From positions 1 to 9,930 of the forward strand of contig JAPOYQ010000895.1 of assembly GCA_026706505.1 (NCBI GenBank): a DNA stretch of 9,930 nucleotides. The letters run 5' to 3'. The DNA is from Gemmatimonadota bacterium. GTDB taxonomy: Bacteria; Latescibacterota; UBA2968; UBA8231. The notes under the pieces are model-generated. The model was given only the letters and a program-made list of their open reading frames with translations. It had not been told where the DNA came from and ran no database searches. Positions 1-7,298 of this stretch are shown here, in pieces. Position 1 is the first letter of the stretch, and the number at the start of each line of letters is the position of its first letter. A program made the position numbers and the translations under genes.

Positions 1-1
1 T

Positions 2-412
2 CCAGACACCGGTGCCCCTTCCTCCTGGAGCGTGCGAGCGCTCGACGCGATTGGGCCGATATTGGACCAAGTGCGGACCAATCCGCCCGTTTTCACCCCC
101 AACGGCGACAACATCAACGACCATACCATCGTTGAATTCGTCCTCTCTCGGATCAGTGTGCCGCAGGAAATAGACGTGGACATTTTCGACCTAGGAGGCC
201 GCTTGGTGCGCCAGTTAGACACCGGCGCGCTGCGCGGCGGCCAATACGTGCGCCCTCCGGCCGGAGGCGATCCAGCGCTCAGCCCGGGTTTTTGGGACGG
301 CCGCGACGACGCTGGCACTTTGGTGGTGCCGGGCCTGTACCTAGTGCGGGTGCGCGCCCAATTGGACCAGGGCGACAAAACCGCCGTGTGCTCCGTAGCG
401 GTGGTGTACTGA
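2..412 (+). CDS. Secreted protein with FlgD-like C-terminal tail, 5' truncated
   Basis: Only the last 136 codons are present; the frame is open to the window edge, so the true start lies upstream. A GTG at 32 is internal and not a credible start, because similarity to the second tail protein extends upstream of it (PDTGAPSSW here, PDSGQPRSW there). The visible part is one FlgD/Ig-like beta-sandwich. It has an FTPNGDNIND motif at 92-121, then a strand reading DVDIFDLGGRLVRQL, WDGRDDAG at 293-316, and GLYLVRVRA leading to a terminal VAVVY. Such tails occur at the C-terminus of exported multidomain proteins in FCB-type bacteria, where they can act as sorting or cell-surface attachment modules; that role is inferred here. 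The TGA stop is one base before the ATG of the next gene, so the two are probably co-transcribed and translationally coupled. The family call is firm; substrate and function are unknown. Confidence 0.85.
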   Translation, partial: PDTGAPSSWSVRALDAIGPILDQVRTNPPVFTPNGDNINDHTIVEFVLSRISVPQEIDVDIFDLGGRLVRQLDTGALRGGQYVRPPAGGDPALSPGFWDGRDDAGTLVVPGLYLVRVRAQLDQGDKTAVCSVAVVY

Positions 413-413
413 G

Positions 414-3131
414 ATGCGCTGCTTTAAAACAACCTGCCTGCTTTTGCTGATGCTGACCGGCTTTTTTGACCGGTCTCACGGCCAGTACCTCAACCGCGAA
501 TACTATCCCCTGTGGGCCAATGAGGATTACGAGAACTACGCTCATTTTTCCTACCGCGATATCCGTCTTCGACGTCTAGCAGGCGGCTTCTTCCTCGACG
601 AAGAGACGCGCGTTTACGACCCCTTCGGCTTCACCCTGCTCAACGGTGCCGATCTCTACCGCACCCAGGAATTCCGCACCATTTCGCCCTTTGGCGGCAG
701 CATCATTTTCAAAGACGACGACTACCGAGACCTCTTTCAGAATCTGGTCGTCGCCAGTGACTCCTATCAGGACTGGGGTTCGTCGGTCATCCTCGGTCGG
801 GCCGTGGAGGCTCGCTTCAAGCCCATGATGTTGTCGATTAACCGCATGAACGGCATCCGCTGGGACTCCAATTCGCAGCGCAACCGCTTCACCATACTGG
901 GCTCGCGCATTTCCGAACCCCTGCGCAATTTCGCCTCTGCGCGGCCGCTCGACTTTGTGACCTATCTCTTCGGCGGACATTGGAAAACCCAGATCGGCAG
1001 TGTCTTGCAATTTGGCGCTTCGTACGTCAACACCCATATCACCGACACCTTGCTGGGACGCCGGGAGGGTTCTTTCCGCAAAGGCGCTTTCCCCACCAAC
1101 TTGGTCACGCCCAGCGAAGTCTTTCTCGCCATCAGCGATGATTCGCCCGCAGATGGTGTGGGTGCCCAAGTCCACGATGTCCAGATGATCGTCAATGGCC
1201 AGCCCAGCCAGACAGCGCCGGAAGTGCGCCGAATCGCCGGCCTCGTATCCCTAGGCAAAGAGCGGCGCATGATTCCCGAACGTATGCGTTTGGAAGACGT
1301 GCCACATATGCGCCGCCGTCAGGCCTGGCTACCGTACACCGTTGGTTTCGGCAGTCTTTTCGGCTCGCGCGGCGGCCTGTATAACAATGCCGAATCCGTG
1401 GAGCTAGACGGCGAAAATGTCCTCCAAGCCGACGGCGACGACGTGTTGCTGTTCCGCTTTGAAGTGCCGCCCGATGCCGAACATATCTCCTTTAGGGTCC
1501 TAGCGGCCAACGACTACGCCATCGACCTAGGCGCCCCCATCGGCCGGAGCGGCGTGGTCGGCTCAGCGTGGGAAGACTGGCGCAATGTGGTGCGAGCCGC
1601 GGGCAACGTCCGCAACGGTTCGAACATGGGATGGGTTGAGTTCGACTACGGCTTCCCCTCGGGCCTGGAACTCTACGGTGCCAATCTCGAACTGGATCTG
1701 CTCGGCTTTGAAGTTCGCGGCGACCTCAATACCAGCACCCAGCACCTCATCTTTCCCGTCCAAGAAGGCCGACGGCACAAGCGGCCTGTAAGTGCTTATT
1801 CGCTACAGGGCAAGCGCCTGTTCGCGAACTTCGCCGTGGGCTGGGAGCTGTTCCGGGTCCCACCCCAATACCGCACCTCTTTCACTTATCTCGACGAATT
1901 CATACCCGCTCTGAAAGAATTCGAACTGGTCGACGACAACGACGATTTGGACCCTTGGCCCGATTCCTGGGAACACGACGACCCCCTAGACCTGCGCTTC
2001 CAGAACGACGTCACCGAGGCGGCCATTGAGGTCAAAGAAAACCTCTTTCCCGGTTCCCTGCGCGACGTCGGCTTCGGAGTATTCCCCGGCCTAGACGACA
2101 ACGGCGACGGCATCTTCGACACCAATGTCAACAACAATCGCCTGCCCGACTATCAAGAGCCTTTCCTCATGTACTTCGTCGAGTCCGAAGACTTCGTGTA
2201 CGGCGACGATTTCAACAACAACGGCGTGGTTGACTCGCGCGAAAACGACAACAAACCCGACTACCCGTACGAGCGCGACAGCAAAGGACAGCATGTATTC
2301 TTTACCTTCAATCCCACTTCCCAGCTCGAGTTGCGGCTGGGCGGACACGCTATCGACCAGATTGCCGGATCAGGTCGCAATCGCTCCCTGTACTCCAAAC
2401 TCGAGTACAGCCGACCCCTGTTTCACAATATCCACCTAAAGCTGCGCCACCGCAGCAAACGCGTACAGGACGATATTCCCGATCCACTCTACCAATACGT
2501 ATCCAATCCGCTGCTGCGGGGCCGCTACGAGATCGGCTTGCGCGACGATCCCTTGCGTTATCGCAACAGCCATGCCCATCTGAGCTATGTGAAATTCAAC
2601 TACACCGGAGTCGATCACTTGACGCTCAACAATACCTGGCGCTGCGAACTCAACCACCGCTTTGCCGATACCTTTGCCGATGGCCAGACACAAAATTCGG
2701 GCAATGACTGGTCTTTGGCCCTAGTAAATCGGGTCGACTACGCCTGGCAACTGCGCCAGAAATTGACGCTGACCCCCATGCTCAAATGGACCTATCAGCG
2801 CTCCGACTCAGCACTGTTGGGCGACCTAGCCGACGAGACCAACTTAGCGCCGATCGTGCGGCTCGATTTTTTCTTAACCGAACGCACCACCATAAAGGCG
2901 GGCATCCAGGGCTTTCCCCTCTTGAAGCATCGCTTTCGCGATGCCGTGGCGCCCTCCAATGATTTCAATGCCTGGCACTATATCATCGGCTTGCAAAACA
3001 ACAGCAGCTACACCGGCTACCGGGTCAGCATGAACCTAGGACTGCGAAAATCCTTTACCGACTTTGTCCACTCCAGCACGACGGGCACAGTAGAGACTTC
3101 GGAGTTTTTCCTGCAGGTGAGGACGAATTGA
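414..3131 (+). CDS. Large exported protein with Ca-binding-type repeats, putative outer-membrane beta-barrel (copy 1)
   Basis: A 905-residue protein of a family I cannot name. It opens with a signal peptide (hydrophobic LLLLMLTGFF, likely cleavage after SHG near residue 23), which supports the ATG at 414. Family landmarks are DSYQDW at 116-121, NGIRWD at 146-151, FTILGSRIS soon after, and DDSPADGVG at 242-250. An acidic DDNDDLDPWPD lies at 507-517, followed by DDNGDGIFD at 561-569, which matches the DxNxDGxxD form of thrombospondin-3/EF-hand calcium loops, and DDFNNNGVVDSRE at 598-610. After about residue 640 the sequence is a series of alternating polar/hydrophobic strands rich in Tyr, Arg and Phe (FLTERT at 820-825) and ends FFLQVRTN, as expected for an outer-membrane barrel, though I cannot prove this. 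No enzyme motif is visible. It follows the FlgD-tail gene by one base and precedes a full-length paralogue by four. A surface structural or binding role is inferred. Confidence 0.9.
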   Translation: MRCFKTTCLLLLMLTGFFDRSHGQYLNREYYPLWANEDYENYAHFSYRDIRLRRLAGGFFLDEETRVYDPFGFTLLNGADLYRTQEFRTISPFGGSIIFKDDDYRDLFQNLVVASDSYQDWGSSVILGRAVEARFKPMMLSINRMNGIRWDSNSQRNRFTILGSRISEPLRNFASARPLDFVTYLFGGHWKTQIGSVLQFGASYVNTHITDTLLGRREGSFRKGAFPTNLVTPSEVFLAISDDSPADGVGAQVHDVQMIVNGQPSQTAPEVRRIAGLVSLGKERRMIPERMRLEDVPHMRRRQAWLPYTVGFGSLFGSRGGLYNNAESVELDGENVLQADGDDVLLFRFEVPPDAEHISFRVLAANDYAIDLGAPIGRSGVVGSAWEDWRNVVRAAGNVRNGSNMGWVEFDYGFPSGLELYGANLELDLLGFEVRGDLNTSTQHLIFPVQEGRRHKRPVSAYSLQGKRLFANFAVGWELFRVPPQYRTSFTYLDEFIPALKEFELVDDNDDLDPWPDSWEHDDPLDLRFQNDVTEAAIEVKENLFPGSLRDVGFGVFPGLDDNGDGIFDTNVNNNRLPDYQEPFLMYFVESEDFVYGDDFNNNGVVDSRENDNKPDYPYERDSKGQHVFFTFNPTSQLELRLGGHAIDQIAGSGRNRSLYSKLEYSRPLFHNIHLKLRHRSKRVQDDIPDPLYQYVSNPLLRGRYEIGLRDDPLRYRNSHAHLSYVKFNYTGVDHLTLNNTWRCELNHRFADTFADGQTQNSGNDWSLALVNRVDYAWQLRQKLTLTPMLKWTYQRSDSALLGDLADETNLAPIVRLDFFLTERTTIKAGIQGFPLLKHRFRDAVAPSNDFNAWHYIIGLQNNSSYTGYRVSMNLGLRKSFTDFVHSSTTGTVETSEFFLQVRTN
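2082..2270 (+). repeat. Asp/Asn double-loop block, copy 1
   Basis: Encodes FPGL, a DxNxDGxxD loop, an Asn ladder (TNVNNN), LPDYQEPFLMY, and a second loop ending in NKPDYPY. It aligns without gaps to 4801-4989: 138 of 189 bases and 43 of 63 residues are identical by hand count. Confidence 0.8.
3115..3120 (+). promoter_or_regulatory. Possible Shine-Dalgarno for the 3136 gene
   Basis: AGGTGA complements the 3' end of a typical 16S rRNA. It lies inside the end of the preceding gene, 15 bases before the ATG, which is longer than ideal. It supports the ATG at 3136 but is not decisive. Confidence 0.35.
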
Positions 3132-3135
3132 GTCC

Positions 3136-5862
3136 ATGCTAAAAGCGATCTCAACAGGCGCGCTTATAGCGGCCCTAGCAACGATGGTGCGCGGCGAAGG
3201 CGATCCCCGACTTCTCGAGCCCCATACCACGGGTGCCCGCCTAATGCTCTACCGCCCCGGCCTGCTCACCTACGACAACTACGGCCTAGAGGGCTACCGG
3301 ACCTGGCCCCGCAATGTCATCACGCGCACGGCCAACCCCGTGTACGACGAGTTCGGCGACTTTCTGGTAAACGGCGTCGAAGTGTACCACCTGCGGGAGA
3401 ACCGCCGCTTCGACGATCCGGCCCAAGTATTCAGCGGCAGCACCATTGCCAAGCCGAACAATTACGAGGGGTTTCTCAACCGCCTGATGGTAGCCGACGA
3501 CAGCTATAATAACTGGCAGACGCGGCTGATCATCGGCGACCGCATCCGCACCCACTTCTCTCCGTTGATCCTAGATCTGGCCGCCCTCAATGGCATCCGC
3601 TGGGATCTAGCCAATGAAAGGCACAACTTCTCGGTCCTAGCCTCGCGCATGGACAAGCCCGTACTTTCCCGAGAGGACGCCACCGCCTTGAGCACCGCGG
3701 CCTTCGCTTCGTACCTGATGGGCGGCCACTGGCAATGGCGCTGGCGCACTATCGACCTGAGTACCTCTTATGTGAACCTCTTCCGCATTGACACCCGCTC
3801 GCCCCCCGACTGGAACGGCATGAAGGGCCAGTTGCCCAATCGGGTACAGGTAATCGATTACTTGGTGGTCCGCATTGAAGACACCTCGCCCTTGGACGGC
3901 AACGGAGCCCGGGTCTTCGACGTCGATCTCCTGCTCAACGGCGAGCGACGAGACGACATTGAATCTTTTGTCACGCGCCACAACACCGAGGATTTTAATC
4001 CGAATTTTCCCAACAAAGACTTCTTCTTCAAACGGCCAATTCCGCCCTACGTGGAAGTGCTAAAGGGCCACCGCTTGGGCACCTATCCGCTGCAGACACC
4101 CGAACCCGATGGTTCTTTTCGCGCCGATGGCAAAGACTATGTCCTGTTCTGGTTCCCGCTGCCCGAGGAAGAGGAAGTGGTGTCGGCCTCCTTCGAGGCG
4201 CTGCTGAGCGGCAATTATCGCGTCAGCGTGTCGGAGATCTACGCCGTTGATCCGCGCGAATCCCGCAATGAACCGGCGCAGCGCAACCGCGCAACTTTTT
4301 ACAAAAGTTTGGCCGGTTCCAAAGGACGTGGATCCGCCGGTGCCGATGTCGAGCAGATCCGCTTTGACTACGGCCGCCAGACCGGTCTCACCTTGGCTGG
4401 CCTAGGTCTGAGCACGGATGTAAAGGGCTTCCGCTTCAAGGGTGAGTGGGCCCACAGCTTCAACTTCCTCCAGTACCCCGTCCACGATCACCGCGGCCAG
4501 CGCCACGACCGCAGAGGTCACGCCTATCTGCTCAATATCGAGCGGGAGTTCACCCCGAAAATTGCCGTGGGCGGAGAGCTGTTCCGCCTCAGTCCCGAGT
4601 ACCGCACCCAGCTTTCGGTGACCGACCTGACGCTAGGGGCGTACGCGGCCAGTGGCACCGGGCCATTCGCCGGAGCGTTGGGTTCGACCGACGAGAGCCT
4701 AAACAATACCCTCGACCTGAACACGGTTGACGACAACGACGACAAGGATCCTTTTCCAGACGATTTCTTCATACCCAGTTTCGAGGACCAGAACGGAGTT
4801 TTCCCCGGTCTGGACAAGGACCAAGACGGCACCCCCGACACCAACCGCAATCGCAATCAGGTGCCCGATTATTTCGAGCCCTTTTTGCTCTACGATGTCA
4901 ATCCGGACGATTTCGACTACGGCGACGACCTGAACAACAATGGCGTCATTGACGTGCGCGAAAACGACAACAAGCCGGACTACCCGTACGACCTCAACCG
5001 CAAGGGCTACCATCTCTTTGTGCGCTTTCAGCCCCAGCGGGCGCTGGAACTGACCTTCGGGCGCTACGATATGGAGGCCATCTGGGGCGGCCAGCGGGCG
5101 GATGTGTGGTATGCCAAAGCCGAGTACCAGCGGCGCTTCGGCAGTTGGGGCGAAGTGCGGGCGGTGGACTTCTTAAAGCGGGTGAAAGACGATATCCCCG
5201 ACGGCGTATTCCGCTTTGGCGACGTGGCCAATTTCGACATCTTCAATCCTCGCGCCACCATTGAGACCTTTGTCGAAGACGAATTGTTAATGCGGGACAG
5301 CGCCGTCAACACTGCCTTCGTCGACTTCGCCTTCCGGGGAGTGCGCAACCTCTTTGTCGGTGCCAATCTCAAGTTCGAAGTCAACCAACAGCTCAGTGCC
5401 AACAGCCGCGACAATGCGATTCAGCTATGGACTTCGGTGTTGCGAGCAGATTACCGCTGGCGTCTGGGCGGGCTAGAAGTATCGCCGCGCTACAAGCTCA
5501 TGCTGCGCCGCCGCACCGACGACGGCGGACGCATTCAGCCGGTGTCCGAGGTCTTCGGCTTTCCCATGATAGTGGCCGACTTCAAATTCACCGAACGCAC
5601 CTTCCTGCGCGGTGGTGTCCAAGGGCTATCCGTGCTGCCTAGCATCTACCGCAATGGCCAAAATCAGGACCAAGACTACAACACCCGCGATGCGCTTTTT
5701 ATGCTGGTCAATCGCTTTGAATACGCTGGTTTCGATATGGCGCTTACAGCCGGCTACGAGATCAGCCGACGCCGCATGAAGGACCGCACCCGGAAATTCG
5801 AGGATATTGATTTCGAACAGTTTTTTATCCGCATGGTCGTGGGACTGGAGCCGGTACAATAA
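3136..5862 (+). CDS. Large exported protein with Ca-binding-type repeats, putative outer-membrane beta-barrel (copy 2)
   Basis: At 908 residues this is nearly the same length as the gene before it and is its paralogue throughout. It begins with a short signal-like stretch (ISTGALIAALATMV) with probable cleavage near residues 20-22. Shared landmarks are DSYNNW at 122-127, NGIRWD at 152-157, an EDTSPLDGNG version of the DDSP motif, DDNDDKDPFPDD at 532-543, DKDQDGTPD at 560-568 (a good DxDxDGxxD calcium loop), DDLNNNGVIDVRE at 597-609, and FKFTERT at 816-822 in a C-terminal strand-rich region. Over the 63-residue Asp/Asn block, 43 residues are identical to copy 1 by hand count, much higher than the impression elsewhere. 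The gene starts four bases after the preceding stop, and its TAA overlaps the next ATG (TAATG), implying one transcript. Function is unknown; a calcium-stabilised outer-membrane or surface protein is the best inference. Confidence 0.9.
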   Translation: MLKAISTGALIAALATMVRGEGDPRLLEPHTTGARLMLYRPGLLTYDNYGLEGYRTWPRNVITRTANPVYDEFGDFLVNGVEVYHLRENRRFDDPAQVFSGSTIAKPNNYEGFLNRLMVADDSYNNWQTRLIIGDRIRTHFSPLILDLAALNGIRWDLANERHNFSVLASRMDKPVLSREDATALSTAAFASYLMGGHWQWRWRTIDLSTSYVNLFRIDTRSPPDWNGMKGQLPNRVQVIDYLVVRIEDTSPLDGNGARVFDVDLLLNGERRDDIESFVTRHNTEDFNPNFPNKDFFFKRPIPPYVEVLKGHRLGTYPLQTPEPDGSFRADGKDYVLFWFPLPEEEEVVSASFEALLSGNYRVSVSEIYAVDPRESRNEPAQRNRATFYKSLAGSKGRGSAGADVEQIRFDYGRQTGLTLAGLGLSTDVKGFRFKGEWAHSFNFLQYPVHDHRGQRHDRRGHAYLLNIEREFTPKIAVGGELFRLSPEYRTQLSVTDLTLGAYAASGTGPFAGALGSTDESLNNTLDLNTVDDNDDKDPFPDDFFIPSFEDQNGVFPGLDKDQDGTPDTNRNRNQVPDYFEPFLLYDVNPDDFDYGDDLNNNGVIDVRENDNKPDYPYDLNRKGYHLFVRFQPQRALELTFGRYDMEAIWGGQRADVWYAKAEYQRRFGSWGEVRAVDFLKRVKDDIPDGVFRFGDVANFDIFNPRATIETFVEDELLMRDSAVNTAFVDFAFRGVRNLFVGANLKFEVNQQLSANSRDNAIQLWTSVLRADYRWRLGGLEVSPRYKLMLRRRTDDGGRIQPVSEVFGFPMIVADFKFTERTFLRGGVQGLSVLPSIYRNGQNQDQDYNTRDALFMLVNRFEYAGFDMALTAGYEISRRRMKDRTRKFEDIDFEQFFIRMVVGLEPVQ
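4801..4989 (+). repeat. Asp/Asn double-loop block, copy 2
   Basis: Same block in the second paralogue: DKDQDGTPD loop, TNRNRN ladder, VPDYFEPFLLY, then DDLNNNGVIDVRE. It has the same length as copy 1, with no indel. Confidence 0.8.
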
Positions 5863-7295
5863 TGTGGAAGAGACCAGACCAGACGAGTGAATCGCCGCCT
5901 TTGCAGTTGCGCCCATTGCTATTGGCCGCAGCCTTGCTGGTGGGCACCACAGGTCATGCAGAGGAATGGACCGTTGACCAATGGGAGCAGACCGTGTACT
6001 ACCGGCATACCCTCAATGCACCCGAGGCGGGCTCTGCCCTGCTGCGCCTGACTGCAGCAGACGAATACGAGGTTTTCCTCAACGGCGAAGCCATCGGCAG
6101 CGACGATAATTGGACCACCATGGAAGAGTACCCAGTCGAACTCAAGCGGCGCAAAAACGAACTGGCCGTGCGCGTCGTCAATCGCGGCCGGGGCAACGGC
6201 AGCGGCCTAGTTGTGGAGGTGAGTGCCGCAGAGCAGTCATGGGTCAGCACCTTTGGCGCGTTGCAGAATTTTTGGTACTGGAGCGGCGAACCCCAAGAAG
6301 ACACAGGCTGGCTGACAAAGGATGTGAGCCGACTGGACACTTGGCAGCAAGTACAGCGCGGCCAGCTAGACAGGACGGGCGTATCCGGCTGGGCTGACAC
6401 GCTGCAGGCAGATGTAATCGCCGGCTTTCCCGGTGGCATCGACATAGGTCAGCCAGCCAGCGGCCTGAGTCTGCGTTCAGTGGAGGGAGAAAACCTAGCG
6501 TTCAGGCTGCCCTCCAATCGCCCGGAAGTATTCGACGGCCGCTCCAATACCGGCTGGACCGTAGATCCGATCGAGTTGAACGCCATTGCCCAAGTGGATC
6601 TGTTGAACCGGCGTCTAATAAGCGAGGTGCGGGTCCTAACCCAGGGCAGAAACGCCGACGAGTTCGTCCAGAATACCCTGCGCGGCTACGCTGTCCAAGT
6701 GAGCAACGACCAGTTTGGGTGGAGCGAGGTGGGCGTGCTGCACGGCATTGATCAGCCCGAGCGCACAGCCATTGCCTTCGCTCCAGTCTTTGCCCGTTAC
6801 CTGCAAGTGATCATCGCCGAGGTCGATGCAGTGCAGCGCGCCAAAGTAGCCGAGATTCAGGTGCTGGGCAGCGGTGTTGCCCCTGCGGGCAGCTTTGTCT
6901 CGTCGCCTCTAGACCTAGGACGGCCCGGAGAGCGCAAGAATTTCACCTCTGTGCGCTGGGGCGGCCAAGTGCCGGACGGTACCGCGCTCGGGCTGCAATT
7001 CCGCAGCTCGAACGACGGCAGCACTTGGAGCGATTGGAGCGCGCCGGTGCACACCAGTCCGGCCCTGCTGCAGGTGCCCGAACCGCGCACTTTCCTGCAG
7101 TACCGGGTCAATATGGAAACTCAAGTCGAAGACGCGGGCCCGCGCTTGGACAGTCTGATTGTCGGTTTCACCGACCAGATACCGGCCTCACTGGTCCGCG
7201 GCTGGGTCGAGCCCAATCGGGCCGTGCTGGGCCGAGACACCCTTTTCACGTATCGCCTAGAGTTGGATTTCAGTGCTGACGATCTGGGAGTGTAG
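5862..7295 (+). CDS. Secreted carbohydrate-binding-type protein with discoidin-like domain, cut short by in-frame TAG
   Basis: 477 codons starting at an ATG that overlaps the previous stop by one base, with GGAG at 5847-5850 as a plausible ribosome site. A signal peptide follows a long N-region (hydrophobic LLLAAALLVG, cleavage likely after GHA, residue 33). Domains, by pattern: a jelly-roll of the type at the N-terminus of rhamnosidases and beta-galactosidases (about 44-120, with FLNGE at 72-76); a discoidin/F5-8-type-C-like domain (about 205-336, DGRSNTGW at 225-232, ending VAEIQVLG); a beta-sandwich with NDGSTWSDW at 384-392 (about 343-436); and the start of an Ig-like domain. No catalytic motif is evident, so binding of glycans or other surface ligands is more likely than catalysis. 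The frame stops at TAG inside the last domain and then continues, in the same frame, into the FlgD tail. The piece therefore lacks its C-terminal tail unless the TAG is read through. Confidence 0.85.
   Translation: MWKRPDQTSESPPLQLRPLLLAAALLVGTTGHAEEWTVDQWEQTVYYRHTLNAPEAGSALLRLTAADEYEVFLNGEAIGSDDNWTTMEEYPVELKRRKNELAVRVVNRGRGNGSGLVVEVSAAEQSWVSTFGALQNFWYWSGEPQEDTGWLTKDVSRLDTWQQVQRGQLDRTGVSGWADTLQADVIAGFPGGIDIGQPASGLSLRSVEGENLAFRLPSNRPEVFDGRSNTGWTVDPIELNAIAQVDLLNRRLISEVRVLTQGRNADEFVQNTLRGYAVQVSNDQFGWSEVGVLHGIDQPERTAIAFAPVFARYLQVIIAEVDAVQRAKVAEIQVLGSGVAPAGSFVSSPLDLGRPGERKNFTSVRWGGQVPDGTALGLQFRSSNDGSTWSDWSAPVHTSPALLQVPEPRTFLQYRVNMETQVEDAGPRLDSLIVGFTDQIPASLVRGWVEPNRAVLGRDTLFTYRLELDFSADDLGV
7286..7290 (+). 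promoter_or_regulatory. Possible Shine-Dalgarno for re-initiation at GTG 7299
   Basis: GGGAG lies just upstream of the TAG and eight bases before GTG 7299. That spacing would allow ribosomes ending at the TAG to restart and make the tail fragment. It may equally be chance within coding sequence (a GGA GTG codon pair). Confidence 0.3.
7293..7295 (+). other. In-frame TAG interrupting the FlgD-tail protein gene
   Basis: The codons read GGA GTG TAG CAG GTG CAT. The frame upstream (from 5862) and downstream (to TAA 7938-7940) is the same, so removing this one codon as a stop gives a single protein of 692 codon positions with TAG at 478. A single substitution from CAG (Gln) or TGG (Trp) would explain it. 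The four other visible gene ends use TGA, TGA, TAA and TAA, so TAG is not otherwise seen as a terminator here, though the sample is small. Confidence 0.9.
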
Positions 7296-7298
7296 CAG

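Noticed and set aside
32..34. GTG at 32 as the start of a 126-residue complete gene.
   Set aside because: The frame is open to the window edge and similarity to the second tail protein extends upstream of this codon, so the gene is 5' truncated by the window.
576..1175. A 199-codon open frame on the minus strand inside the first large gene.
   Set aside because: It lies antisense to a well-supported conserved coding region, has no recognisable domain or signal, and is explained by G+C-rich codon structure leaving the opposite strand open.
1932..1980. Asp-rich GAC/AAC runs as a microsatellite or CRISPR-like repeat.
   Set aside because: The runs are in frame within coding sequence, are not regularly spaced with unique spacers, and recur at the homologous place in each paralogue as protein motifs.
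4446..4730. A 94-codon + strand frame inside the second large gene, with a Pro/Arg-rich translation.
   Set aside because: It is an out-of-frame shadow of a conserved paralogue; the low-complexity Pro/Arg composition is typical of shifted reading in G+C-rich DNA.
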